Of a DNA stretch of 64,000 bases, positions 35,061-47,479 are shown piece after piece. Position 1 is the first letter of the stretch; the number at the start of each line of letters is the position of its first letter. The notes below the pieces were generated by a model that was not told where the DNA came from, did not search any database, and worked only from the letters and a program-made list of their open reading frames with translations. The stretch is from Laguncularia racemosa. Its lineage: Eukaryota; Streptophyta; Magnoliopsida; Myrtales; Combretaceae. A program made the translations under genes and the position numbers. The DNA lies in assembly GCA_037954665.1 (NCBI GenBank), contig JBBMOL010000058.1, positions 1,364,001 to 1,428,000 on the forward strand. Direction: 5' to 3'.

Positions 35061-36765
35061 GATCTAATTGGCGCCGGGATTGTGCAGCTAGACTTTGTTA
35101 ACACACCAACACCCAATGTCAACACTAATCCGCTGCCCAACCATAAACCCACTGTCAATATGATCACATCCAAAGAGCCAAATTCCAAAGAGTCCCAAAA
35201 ACAGAAAAAAGCAATAGTGCAGCGAGAAAGTCACCTACACCAAACCTCAGAGGAAACCCCTAAATCACATATCAAGACGATATGGTTAGCTGGAGACCTA
35301 ACGGTCGGTACCTTAGGCGGATCGCATGGGAGATTTGAGTATCTGGTAAATTATTCCTTCACTCTAACTGAGTATGGGCCGCCTAGCGGATGGGGGCCCA
35401 AGTTTGAGAAAGAAGACAACCCACCAAAAGAGGAGGAGAAGTCCGTGAACATGATTAAATTTAACTAGAAGCCGATAGTCATAAAGTGCTACGAAGGACA
35501 ATCTACTAAGGTGCAAATTCCAAAGAAGAGGTATGTATTCAATGTCTCAATACCCGCAGAGAGGTATAAGGCGGCGCCATTTGACTATCGGGCTCTTGAT
35601 CAAGAAAGACCTCCTATTGTAGGTAGAATCACTTGTTCTAGGAGAATTTATGACTTAAAATACAAGGTCTCAATTGAAGAGCCCAACACTGAGGTAGGAA
35701 AAGAAGAAGAAGAGAGGCTCTCTGCATTTACAAAGATGGTCAAGGCAAGCGTATATAAGATCATGGAACAACTAAACAAGGTTCCAGCCTAGATATCACT
35801 TATGGGCATCCTCACCACCTCTAAGCCCCACAGGGAAGCACTCTTCAAAGTGCTCAAACAGATCAAGGTACCAGAGGGCATCGCAACAGACAAATTGAGC
35901 CATGTGGCATATTCGATCTTTGCCATGGACCAGATATCTTTATCTCCTGAAGAGCTGGGAGAAGATGGAGACCAACATACAAAACCGTTGTTCATGGTGG
36001 TAAAATGCAACAACACAATCGTTCCCAAGTACTCATCGACAATGGATCTTCTCTCAATGTATGCCCATTGGCTACCTTCGACCTACTGGGAGTCAATCCA
36101 AGCAACATCAAACCAAGCTCAATAGTGGTTAGGGCTTTCGATGGGTCGAAGAGAGACATAGTAGGGGAAATAAGCTTGCCAGTGGAGATTGGCTCGCAGA
36201 TATTCCACATCTCCTTCCAGGTCCTCGACATTCCAAGGTCTTTTAATCTACTTTTGGGAAGGCCGTGGATACATACCGCTGGAGCCATACCCTCAAGCCT
36301 CCATTAGAAGGTCAAGTTCATGGTGAACAGACAGATCATCACTGTGCTGGGGGAGCAAGATTACGCCATCTACAAAGAGACCGCTATACCCTACATTGGG
36401 GAAGACAACTCCGAAGATTTTGGTCTCCAAATATTCAATGAGGTGAGTGTAGTAACCAACAAGGAGGGCCATCAGTTTAAAGAAGGACAGCGAGGGACGT
36501 TTAGACTAGGGTACGTTCCTACAGCCCAGAAGAGGCACAAGTCAGAGGTATCAGAAGCAGAAAGAAAGAGCAGCCAAGCAATACTCGGATGCGTTTTCCG
36601 CCCCTCCAACAATCATTCAAACAAGCAACTACCATTCAAGAGCCAAGGATAAGCGAAGTTGATGTTAACAATGGGAGCCCGACCCCTCGCACGTTCGAGC
36701 AATATCTAGCTCTCAATAATTGGTTCTGTTATCCTATTAATAGCACTAGGTCAGCTCAAGGATAG
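35061..36765 (+). pseudogene. Element B protease region
   Basis: It follows the gag knuckle (RLRNKIQDLIGAGIVQLDF). The protease core VLIDNGSSLNVCPLATFDLLG is at 36030-36090, in the frame of the open stretch 36005-36307; a frameshift near 36030 precedes it. LLLGRPWIHTAGA follows near 36250. The region ends SARSAQG-like with a stop at 36763-36765. It has DNG at the active site as in A, and stops near 35466, 35790 and 36305. Confidence 0.82.
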
Positions 36766-36875
36766 AGAACAATTATTAAACAAAATTTCATTGTGGTTTC
36801 TTTTCAGATTCAATAAATTGCAATTCATTCGTTTGTTTTTTGCTTATATACGTACTTTCGTTTTACTTCACCCAA
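36766..36875 (+). other. Probable intron between protease and RT in element B
   Basis: Same position and layout as in A. The acceptor CACCCAG of A reads CACCCAA here (36871-36875), so even a competent copy could not splice at this site. Confidence 0.45.
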
Positions 36876-38528
36876 ATTCCCTACCGTCGAACGTCAGGGA
36901 CATTTCGCGTAGGTAAGAAATGAAAACACTAATATTGTTTCCAACATTGCTAGGTCAGCCGTTAGAGGCGATATCCTTGACCATGAAATAATACAAGAAA
37001 ATTGGCAAAAACATGAACAAAGTGAAATTTCAATTGACGAGCCGGTGGAGACAGTAAATCTAGGAAGCACTAAGCAACCTAAGAACCTCAAGATCGGGAC
37101 CAGTTTAAGTGCCTAGTAAAAACGTGAGATAATCGAGCTGTTAACTGAGTATGCAGATGTGTTCGCCTGGTCATATGGTGACATGCTGGGATTAGACCAA
37201 TCAATAGTAGTTCACAAACTTCCTACAAGGGAAGATGCCAAACTTAAAAAATAGAAATTGAGAAGATTTAGGTCTGACATCTTACTAAAAATTAAAAAGG
37301 AAGTCAAGAAACTACTAAAAGTAGGGTTCATCGAAGTATCTAACTATCCGGAATAGGTAGCGAATATAGTCCCCGTTCTAAAAAAGAATGAAAAAGTACA
37401 TGTATGCGTAGACTTCTAAGACTTAAACTTAGCCACGCCAAAAGATAACTTCCCCTTACCTCACATCGATGTCTTGGTAGACAACACTGCAGGAAACCAT
37501 CTTTTCTCATTTATGGACGGTTTCTCAGGATATAATCAAATAAAAATGGCTGAAGAGGATAAAACTAAGACGACTTTCATCACAACATGGGGAACTTTTT
37601 GTTATAAAGTCATGCCATTTGGTTTGAAAAATTCCGAGGTAACGTATTAGAGAGCCATGGTCGCAATACTTCATGACATGATGCATCGAGAAGTCAAAGT
37701 ATACGTCAACGATATGACAGCCAAGTCTGAGGAAGAAGAAAGCCATGCAGTTATTCTGAGAAAGTTGTTCAAGCGGTTGAGAAAGTTTTAGCTCAAGTTA
37801 AATCCAGAGAAGGCACTTTTAGGGTCACAACAAGCAAGTTTTTAGGGTTTGTCATAAGCCGGGAAGGCATTGAAGTCGACCCCAACAAAGTAAAGGCCAT
37901 ATTGGAACTGCCTTCTCCACATACTATCAAAGAAGTAAGAGGTTTGCTGGGAAGGTTGAATTACGTAGCTCGTTTCATCTCACAGCTCACAGACAAATGC
38001 CATCCACTGTTCCGTCTGCTAAAAAAGAATGTTGCAATAGAACAGGACGATGAATGTGAAGAAGCATTCAGGACAATCAAAGACTATCTCATAAATCCTC
38101 CAGTCTTGATAGTTCCAAAATAAGGGAAACCCTTATTCTTATACCTCATGATACTCCCTGAATCCATGGGGTGCATGCTGGGGTAGAAAGATGAAGAGGA
38201 AGTGAGTGTTCCATATATTATCTAAGCAAGAAATTCACAAGTAGGGAACAAAGGTATTCAGAAGTAGAGAGAACTTGCTGTGCTCTAATTTAGGTCATGC
38301 ACCGATTGAGGCAATATACCCTTTACTATCACATTGAGTTGCTAACAAGACACGATCCTCTGAAGTACTTGACAGAGAAGCCCGTTTTGTTAGGGAGAAT
38401 CTCCAAATGGCAAATGCTTTTATCAGAATTTGATATCACATACATAAATCAAGATTCAATAAAAGGGCAATCTTTAGCCGACCAATTGGCAAAACACCCA
38501 GTTGAGGGAGATTCCCAAGAATCATAAA
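36876..38528 (+). pseudogene. Element B reverse transcriptase and RNase H region
   Basis: It begins with ERQGHFA-like sequence (36890). RT follows with VLVDNTAGNHLFSFMDGFSGYNQI. The catalytic YVDD is mutated to YVND (about 37703). A one-base loss near 37811 (GAAGGCAC versus GAAGTGCAC in A) shifts frame. RNase H continues with LGRISKWQMLLSEFDITYINQ and ends HPVEGDSQES at 38526. Several Trp/Gln/Arg codons are stops (37230, 37357, 37417, 37650). Confidence 0.87.
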
Positions 38529-38569
38529 CCCAATTCCCTGATGAAAATATATTAACAGTGGGAAGTGCG

Positions 38570-40289
38570 CTAGTAGGAGACTGTGGGATAGATCAGAACC
38601 TTAAGTGGAAGATGTTCTTTAATGGAGCTGCCAATGTATTTGGTTGTGGGATCGGGGCAGTGTTGATATCCCTAGAAGGAAAATAATATTGCGGAATATG
38701 AGGCATGCATCATCGGCCTCAAAATAGCTTGCCACATAGAAATCCGTGAATGAGAAGTGTACAGAGATTCTTCACTCATCATATTATAGATAAGAGGGAA
38801 TACAAAACTAAAGACCCCAAATTGGTACCATACCATCAGCATTTGACATAGTTAATCGATGAATTTGAGGCAATCACCTTCACATACATCCTGAGAACTC
38901 AGAATCAGTTTGCAGATGCACTTGCCACACTAGCATCTATAATTCAGATAACAGGGGGAGTTGAAGTCTAGCAATTGAAAATAGAAATCGAAACTCGGCC
39001 CGCCTACTATGTGGTAATTGAAAAAGCACAAGATGATAAGCCCTGGTATCACGACATCAAAACTTTTCTCCAAGAAAGCAAATACCCTGAAATGGTTAGC
39101 AAAAATGACCAAAGAACACTCAGAAGGTTAGCAAGTCATTTTTTATTAAATGGGCCTGTACTTTACAAAAGATCGCCTGATACCACCTTGCTAAGATGTA
39201 TGGATAAGAATGAGGCATGTGAACTGATGAAAGAAGTACATGAAGGAGTATGTGGACCTCACATGAACAACTACATGTTGGCCCGAAAAATCATGAGATT
39301 GGGCTACTATTGGCTAACCATGGAATCAGATTGTATCAAATATGTCAAGCACTGTCACATGTGTCAAGTTTATCCAAACCGAATAAATGCTCGCCTAAAG
39401 AGCTGCATTCGTTGTCTACACCATGGCCTTTCTCCATGTGGGGAATTGACATCATCAGCCCAATCACTCGAACAGCATCCAACGGCCACAGATTTATATT
39501 GGTAGCCATTGATTACTTCACCGAGTGGGTGGAAGCTTCATCATATGCCAATGTCACAAAAGGAGTGATAGTTCGATTCTTGAAGAGGGACATAATAGCC
39601 CGATATAGAGTTCTTAAATCAATCATCACCGACAACGGTACCAATCTCAACAACAAGTCAATGACAGATTTATGTCAACAGTTCCATATAAACCATAGAA
39701 ATTCAACTCCCTACCGACCTCAAATGAATGGGGCAGTAGAAGCAGCCAATAAGAATATCAAAAAAATCATCGAAAAGATGACAATTACTTACAAAGATTG
39801 GCACGAGATGCAGCCATTCGCCCTCATGGCTTAGAGAACCTCAATTAGAACATCTACTGGAGTTACCCATATTCACTGGTATACGGCACTGAGGCAATCT
39901 TACTAGTCGAGGTCGAAATACCATCCTTCAGAATTCTATTAGAAGCATAGTTAGAGGAATCAGACTGGGTAAAGAAGAGGCTTGATCAATTGAATTTGAT
40001 CGACGAAAAAAGACTCACTACGTTATATCACGACCAATGTTACCAACAAAGAATGACTCGAGCATTTAACAAGAAAATGATGCCTCGATGTTTCAAAGAG
40101 GGAGATTTAGTGCTAAAGAAAGTTCTCCCGAATGCTCAAGATTCCAGAGGAAAATTTACCCCAAACTATGAGGGCCCATACGTTGTAAAGAAGGTATTGC
40201 CAGGATGTGCTCTGATATTAGCTCAAATGGATGGTCCAGAATTGAGAGACCCCATTAATGCAGATGCTGTTAAGATGTACTATCCTTAG
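38570..40289 (+). pseudogene. Element B archaeal-type RNase H and integrase region
   Basis: The second RNase H starts LKWKMFFNGAANVFGCGIGAV, where the first catalytic Asp is Asn. A ~45-bp deletion near 38685 removes the next strand. Integrase follows from about 38975, with the complete zinc finger (HEGVCGPH..CIKYVKHCHMC). A one-base loss lies near 39393. The core has Asp in GIDIISPI, Asp in ITDNG and Glu in GAVEAANKN. After a stop at 39835 the C-terminal part (39990-40289) ends DAVKMYYP. It is inactive. Confidence 0.87.
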
Positions 40290-42075
40290 GCGAGAAAATT
40301 GAAGTTTTGCAAATGTTTATATTTAATACAAATTTCGTTGAGTCTAGTTTTCATTTTTCTTACAAGCAAAGTTAATGTCTCTGAATGATAGATAACTCCA
40401 ACCAATTCTCATTAAAATAAACATTCCTAAACACATTACCCATCACTTCACTAATGAATAATAAACATTGAAATGATAATGAATCTCAATAAATTTTGTG
40501 ATATAATTCTACCTACTTTTGATCATTAAACTTGGTACATTAATAGGATAATACTATAATCACAAGATCCATGCACATAAGAAAGGAAGCACATCAAGAC
40601 CCTCAGCCCTGTTTTGAAGCAAAAGTGAGCAAAGGAGAAGCAAACCAACACGAATGCTCAATTGTTTGGTTACTATCTACGATAAATTGGTAAGCATCTT
40701 AGAATAAATAACCATCATTCACATATCATAAAACATCTCTTATCAAATCATTTAACCCATTCGTATGGGTTAGTCAGCCCACAATGGGGCACTCTCCTAA
40801 ACATCCCTTCTCAAGGTCAGCCCATAGGAGCACCTTTTAAGACATTCCTTCCCCAGGGTCGCGAGTCTAAGAAGACGCTTCCCACCATAGGTTAGTCAGC
40901 CTACAATAGGGGCACTTTCCTAAACACCTCTTCTTAAGGTCAGCCCATAAGGGCACCATTCGAAACATTCCTTCCCACCATAGGTTAGTCAGCCCACAAT
41001 AGGGGCACTTTCCTAAACATCTCTTCTCAAGGTCATCCCATAGGGGCACCTTTAGAGACATTCCTTCTCGCTATAGGTTAGTTAGCCCATGAATGGGCAC
41101 TTTCCTAAACACTTTTTTTGAGGTTAGCTCATAGGAGCATCTTTCGAGATACCTATTTTTCAAGGGTTGTAAGTCTAAGAAGGTGCTTCCCGCTATTGAT
41201 TAGTTAGCTTATAGGAGCACTTTTCGAATATATCGATTAGTCAACTCAGAGGAGCACTTATCGAACTTACTGATTAGTTAGCTTAGATGAGCACTTGTCG
41301 AACCTACCGATTAGTTAGCTCAGAGGATCACTTTTCGAATTTATCGATTAGTTAGCTTAAAGGAGCACTTTTTGAATCTACCGATTAGTTAGCTCAGATG
41401 AGCACTTTTCGAATCTATCAATTAGTTAGCTCAAAGGAGCACTTTTCGAATCTATCGATTAGTTAGCTCGTAGGAGTACTTTTCGGATTTATTGATTAGT
41501 CAGCTCGTAGGAGCACTTTTCGGATTTATTGATTAGTCAGCTCGTAGGAGCACTTTTCGGATTTATTGATTAGTCAGCTCATGAGAGCACTTTTCGAATC
41601 TGTCAATAACCGATTAGTCAGCTCTTAAGAGCACTCTTCGGAAGTATTTCTCCCTAAACAGTCGCTAGTCTAGCCAAACGCTTCTGTTGACAGGTTACCG
41701 GCTCATAAAAGCGCTTCCTGAGACAATTTTCTCTTTAAGGTTGCTAGTCCGACAAGACGCTTCCTATCATCAGCTATTCCACTCACAATAACACATTCCT
41801 ACACAATCCTTGAGATGTTTCTCATCGCCGATTAGTCAACCCATAGAGCACTTTTCGGGAGAAAACATTATTTCAGGTTGTTAGGTTGTTTAAGGCCATT
41901 TCCTAAGTAATATCAATCATCACAAAGCACTCGTGGGATTATTAGCTCATGGAGCATTTTCCCACTAAAGACCCAAATTCCAGATAACCAGCCAAACCAC
42001 GGCGTTATCCATTCAGTCAAGAGGCAAAAAATGGCGTCTTTCTTGTCTTTATAGTTAAGTTTTTTAAACTTTACT
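40290..42075 (+). repeat. 3' untranslated region of element B with tandem repeats
   Basis: About 470 bp of single-copy sequence, then about three 120-bp units (40765-41130, GGTTAGTCAGCCCACAAT-type starts). An array of about twelve 37-bp units follows (41180-41640), of which three adjacent ones (41499-41610) are nearly identical and so recent. Confidence 0.8.
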
Positions 42076-42090
42076 ACAAAGAGGTGCAGC
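42076..42090 (+). other. Polypurine tract of element B
   Basis: ACAAAGAGGTGCAGC abuts TGTAAACACT of the 3' LTR; one G is changed to T compared with A and C. Confidence 0.75.
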
Positions 42091-44226
42091 TGTAAACACT
42101 CCATTTTTTGCCCTTAATGATCAATGATAATCAATTTTCAATTTTTTTTATTTTTTATAATTTTTCTTCTAATTTAGGAAAAATAGGAAAAATATTCAAA
42201 CAAATAAAATAAATAGGAAAAATAAATCAATTTTGAAAAATAATTATAGAAACAATAATAAAAGGGGTTAAATAATTTTTATAAATTTTTAGAATTTCAA
42301 AATAATACAAAAATAATAAAAATCGCATTGCATATATACAAATTGCAAAAAAGAAAAAGAAAAAACTGACAAGTGGGCTAGCCCAGCTGGTCTGAGCTGT
42401 AGTTCGAGGCATGCGGGGGGATGGCTTATCACAGGTTCGAAACTCGGAGGGGGCATTTCTGCATTTTTCCCGTTTTTTATTTTTGCCTAGGACACTTGTC
42501 GGCTCCTAATTGGCTGACACGAACGCATGTGCCGAGCGCGTGACCTTCTTCCTCCTTCGTTAGAGATCGTCGCCGACGAGGGAAAAAATCAAATTTCGGC
42601 CGTTTTGATTCGATTTTTTGCACAAATCCAATAGATCTTTAACTCAAATGGGATAAACATCATCTAATTAGAATCAAATCGCAACAAATTGATGGATTTA
42701 CACAAATCGGAGATGAGTTTTTCAATCAAAATCCGATTTGCCCCAATCGGAGGAAATCCGAGCTTATCTAGCTCGATTTCTTGTGGCTATAAATAGAGGA
42801 CGAAGGCAGGAAGCAAAAGCACGGATCAGAAGTGAGAAAAAGAGAGAAAATCAGATAAATCGAAGCCTTGCCGGAGTTCCTCAAGCTGCGATTGTTGACC
42901 AAGCTTTGAACCGCCGCCAGGAGGCTTTTTTGGAGAAATCCACCACCATGGTTGAGTTCCCCACCCTCGAAGACCTAAGAAACAACCCTTCAACCTCCTC
43001 GAAAGGTCGTTAGAACGTCATCAACGAACACTCCCAACCGTTGTGATCGTTCGACCCGACCCGGCTCGCTTCGACTTGATCTAACTCGACCCGCGCACCG
43101 ACCTAGATCCAGGTAAGTCAGATTTTCTGATTTTTTTTATTTTTTATTTATCGAATTTATTTATTTATTTATTTATCTATTATTTATAATTCAAAAAAAT
43201 AAATAGTAGAAAAATATTAGAATTTAGATTTTTTTTTTAGGGTTTAGTTTAGGATGAATAATGAAAAATTCTAAAAAAAATAAAAATAAAATAAAAAATT
43301 ATAAAATAATAAAATCATAGAAAAATAATAAAGATATATTAAAAAAAAAGAAGGAATGATAAAATTTAGATCTTTAGTTTAGGATAGATAAAATAATAAA
43401 AATAAAAGAAAAAATTTTAATTAATTAATTGATTAACAAAAATTAATAAAAAAATAAAAATAAAAATAAAAAATTGAATAAAAAATAAAAACAAATAATA
43501 ATATTAGAGATAGGTTAAAAATAGAGAAATAAATTTTTTATCACTTAGAAAAATGTTTTTTTTAAATAAATCCAAAATTTTTTTCCTTAAAATTATTATT
43601 TTTCAAAAAATCAAATAATCAAGCTTAAGCTTAAATTTTTCTAGCAAAAAATACTAAAATGATAAAAACATAAATCGAAAATAATTTCATAATTAAAATG
43701 AACAAACACATTAAAGCTTTTCATGAAAAGCGAACTACGGCCCGTTTGATCCTGAATAGCAGGAACGTAGGCACCCATTTGGAGCAACACTAAAAAGAAT
43801 AAAAAAATTATTTTCCATAGCTAGAATAAGTTGTCTTTAACCAATAAACAAAACACAACAAAAAAATAATAATAACAAAAATAAGAAAAAAAATAAATAA
43901 CAACAAAAGACATTAGGATAAGGTTTAGATCTTAGAAGAATAGGGTGGTGACTTTAAGGTTTTAATAGGTTAGCCTCCGAATCCAGAAACTCCGGTTTTC
44001 CATTTCCTCTTTTACAAAAATGAAAAGAGGAAATCTCGCTAATTAGTTATCCAAATTAGGATTAACCTACTCAATTAGTCCTAATTCGATCTTTCTCAAC
44101 CACAATTGGGTGGCAACTCCAAAATAAAATGAAATTCCTAATTCAAGTCAAGGATTTATGTTAGATTAGCATAGGGTCTAGTATAAGTCGGATTAGGAAT
44201 GGAAAAATAAAAAATTAGACTCGACA
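42091..44226 (+). repeat. Element B 3' LTR
   Basis: 2136 bp, TGTAAACACTCC to ACTCGACA. Box A-like TAGCCCAGCTGG at 42379-42390 and box B-like GGTTCGAAAC at 42434-42443. The G-box is decayed to GACACTTGTC at 42491. TATAAATAG is at 42788-42796. Confidence 0.92.
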
Positions 44227-44231
44227 CCATG
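44227..44231. repeat. Target-site duplication of element B, right copy (CCATG)
   Basis: Identical to 14815-14819. The transposase frame resumes here. Confidence 0.92.
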
Positions 44232-44823
44232 TATTGCTTGAAAAGATTCTTCTCGTTGTACTATATAGATATCTTAGAGATGACATATATGGGGCAATAA
44301 GTGAGATGTTGAGGTTTTTTAGAGAGCTCTATGCTAAAGAGTTGAGAGTAGAAGTGCTACAATCGCTTGAGAGGAGCATTACTTTGACATTGTGTAAATT
44401 GGAAATGATTTTTCCACCTGCTTTTTTTGATGTCATGATTCATCTAGCAATACATTTGCCAAGAGAAGCACGTATTTGTGGCCTAGTGCAATATAGGTGG
44501 ATGTATCTAGTTGAGTAGTACTTGAGGGTTTTAAAAAGGTATGTTATAAATAAAGCTCAATCGGAGGGATCCAAAGACAAGGCCTATGTAGTACGCGAAA
44601 GTTTAATGTTTTGCTCTATGTATTTTGGAAACATGGATTCAAGATTTAATAGGCCTCATAGGCAATAGGATGATCTTAAGCTCCCTAAAGCAGGCTTTTG
44701 CGTTTTCTCACAACCAGTGCACCTTATGGGCAATTGTACATATGCTAAAGTGAATGAGGAGATGAATAAGATGCATTGGCATGTATTGAACAATTGTGAG
44801 GAGATCCGTCTATACATTCGGTA
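44232..44823 (+). pseudogene. CACTA transposase TNP2, DUF4218 part
   Basis: Direct continuation of SHDCH: VLLEKILLVVLYRYLRDDIYG, then FFRELYAKELRVEVLQ, CKLEMIFPPAFFDVMIHLAIHLP and GLVQYRWMYLVE. After a stop, WHVLNNCEEIRLYIR precedes a donor-like GTAAGC at 44823. This is the DUF4218 region of plant TNP2. A 95-codon stretch is still open. Confidence 0.87.
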
Positions 44824-44892
44824 AGCGTTTCTTTATAATTTAAACCTTTTTAATGGAAGAAATGAAAATCTTTCGTACAATTTTTAAATAAT

Positions 44893-45690
44893 TAAGGAAT
44901 TTGACCAAGAGTTACAAGAACTTTATGGACAAACCAATACACAAGAACTTGTTATGGAGCAATTTCCAGTGTTGTTTAAGACTAAAGTAAGTGTATATAA
45001 TAAACTAATTAACTTATGATTCCTCACTTGTGGATTTCAAAATCCAACTGAACTTTTTTTTATTTCTACACATATTGTATTTGCTAAAAGTATAGGCATA
45101 TTTAAAAAAATTGAAGATTTAGATGCCCTTTCATGGGACCTACAAAAGCATGTCCAGGTTTATTAGAATTGTGTGGTAAATAAAGTTAGGTTCATTATAG
45201 AAGATCAAGAGGCATGTCTTCAATCACAAAATAATGGTGTTGTTGTCTTAGGGGGACATGATGGAAACACCATTACATTATATGGGATGATAACTAGCAT
45301 CATACAATTAAACTACACTCATGGTAGGCGTGTGTTCCTCTTTAAGTGCAAATGGTATGATACGTATTGAGATAAACCGGAGTTAATTGATGGTGATATG
45401 GTTACAATTAATACCGGTTGAACATGGTATGAAAATGATCCTTACATTCTCACTGATCAAGCTCAATAGGTTTTCTATCTAAAAGATTCGAAAAAGTCTA
45501 CTGGTAATTAGAAGGTGGTTCAAAAGGTTCATTATCGCTATTTATTCCATCGAGAATTATTTAAGCCACACAATAGTGTTGATCATGAGACTACTGACCA
45601 ACCACGATTAGATGAGCCACTACAACAATAGAGAAGTGGTAGAGTGATCTTTGTGTTCCGGTACCAAAAGAAAGTCTACCTTTAGTTATA
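44893..45690 (+). pseudogene. CACTA transposase TNP2, C-terminal DUF4216 part
   Basis: An exon-like piece EFDQELQELYGQTNTQELVMEQF ends at GTAAGT (44987). Then come LDALSWDLQKHVQVY and a 65-codon open part VRFIIEDQEACLQSQNNGVVVLGG with FLFKCKWYDTY, followed by LIDGDMVTIN and DPYILTDQAQ. This order is typical of DUF4216. Stops occur at 45164, 45368, 45419 and 45469. Confidence 0.82.
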
Positions 45691-45859
45691 TAAATCGTAG
45701 TGATGAAGAACAGTAGATATTATAAGATTATGTTATTAAATCTTTATGTAATATTTATTCTTTGATCTTGTGAATTCTTTTTTCATTAGATTTTTATATA
45801 CAAAAATTCCTTTCATGCGGTTTAACTTTTACTAATTTTACTAATGTTGTTTTGTGTAG

Positions 45860-47470
45860 TATAGATGTTCCAGGGCCTGATTGTGGGTAAGATGATCTTG
45901 TCAATTCATTTGGGGTTGATGCTATTTAGGAGCACCTTAATTATCAAGATCCTCCAAAGTCATCAGATACATCGGATGATGAAGCAAGTGATGAGCAGAG
46001 TGATGATTCTTCTGATGAGCAGCATGAAGATCCTTCTTATGAGAATACACAAGAGGATAATACATCAAAGCATGACAAAGAGCCTAGGCATAGGGGTGTT
46101 TATAAAGGAACCCATTACAAGCTAACTAAGCGAAGCATAGGTCATAATCCTATTTTACAATTGCATGACATTTACAATGCACCACAAGGAGACCATGTAC
46201 GAATGTTATCCAAAGAGTTTACTTTAGCACATCGTCACTCTTCTCCGTTGTGCTATCTCGAAGTTGGAGGTAAAGCTTGGTCAAAAGTGCCATTAAAGAT
46301 ACGACGAAGGGTGACTAGCGTGGTTGTGGTGAGTTGTTTCCTTGTTACTCTTGATCTTGTTTTATATTATGATGCAAAACAAAGGTTCATCCATTCCTGT
46401 CAAATTTTTGACATTTGCAGGAAAAGTTTGATCTTAGCCTAGAAAATGATCCTCGATAACCATTAATATTTCACAGGATCATTGGTAGAACAAATAGTGA
46501 GTTGTGATATCGATTGAAACGAAAGTATAAGGAGTATGGTGAGGGTGAGAGAGCACGTCAGAAAGTACCAAAGGGTTTGCTTCATCGACCTACTAATTGG
46601 GTTACTTTATGTGACATTTTTTTTACAATGACCCCTATCATAAGGTAATTCGCCTATTTAATACTTATTGTATGTGTTTATATGTAATAGTGTAGTCATT
46701 TTCCTTTTCATTCAAAAGCATTCTTTAGGCAACACTATCAACTGAAAAAAGCTACAATATAACTAGATTGTTGGCACGAAATCATTCATGAATATTCAAC
46801 TTAGTAAGGTATGGAAAAAAGATCCTTAGTTTTGTTATTATTTAGGATGATATGATCATTTGTTTCAAAGATTATTATTTATGTCGATACTTGATACAAC
46901 TTATGTCTTAATATTAACTTGTTTTACTACAATATATTAGGGATTATTAGAGATGGGAACATTTGAACTCATCCATAAGCAAAAAAAAAAAAAAAAAAAG
47001 GTGAATCATCTAAATGGATGAACTCTATAGCACAAGATAAGCATGTAAGTTATATATCAACACTTACTTCAAGTTTTTTTTTTTAACCATTATAATTTAG
47101 TAAGGATTATTTCTTTTTCTTTTTCTTTTTTTTTTCCACTATTTGTCTTGTAACTATGTTTCACATGATCTAGAGAGCTATGGTGGAATCATATGAGCAA
47201 AATTTGCAACAATCTCAATCATATGGTCAGAAGCCGAAGACACAAGTTGAGGTCATGAGAGAGGTCCTTGGTCATAAAGCCAAATATAGCCGTAGTTTAG
47301 GCTATGGTGGCCCTAAACCACCTTCATCCCATCCTCAGATCCCTTTTCTTAGCCATTCTACACCTACAACATCTAACAAACAAGTGATAAGGTTGGAGAA
47401 CAAGATATCTACATTCGAAGATATCGTTGCTCAATAGAAAAAATTACTTGATTCTTTTATTGCACAACAA
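45860..47470 (+). pseudogene. CACTA second ORF, Transposase_24-like (TNPA-type) region
   Basis: An acidic serine-rich stretch (SDTSDDEASDEQSDDSSDEQ, 45960-46020) is followed by YRLKRKYKEYGEGERARQKVPKGLL near 46510-46570 and WVTLCDIFF. After possible introns (donor-like GTAATT near 46645 and GTAAGT at 47047) there is an 85-codon open part with QVEVMREVLGHKAKYSRSLGYG and a GP-rich tail, and a final coiled coil (IRLENKISTFEDIVAQ). Plant CACTA elements carry such a DNA-binding accessory protein. It could alternatively be the C-terminal part of a fused transposase gene. Confidence 0.7.
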
Positions 47471-47479
47471 CAGCAGTGG

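Larger units (their letters stand above)
14820..44226 (+). mobile_element. Element B: Ogre/Tat Ty3 retrotransposon, + strand, split by element A
   Basis: This is a complete but decayed element of about 14.9 kb after removing A and its duplicated TTAAA. In order: 5' LTR (14820-16057 plus 30547-31448), PBS, leader, ORF1, gag, protease, probable intron, RT/RNase H, archaeal-type RNase H, integrase, repeat-rich 3' UTR, PPT, 3' LTR. It is bracketed by CCATG. The dual RNase H, the extra ORF1 and the ~2-kb LTRs place it in the Tat lineage (Ogre group). Catalytic positions are damaged (YVND in RT, FFNG in the second RNase H) and frameshifts occur near 37811 and 39393. In a 175-bp sample the LTRs differ at about 17 positions, so B is older than A. 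Confidence 0.92.

Noticed and set aside
46978..47000. Lys-rich segment from an A run in the Transposase_24 region
   Set aside because: A run of about 19 A is a slippage-prone homopolymer, likely not a real feature of the protein.
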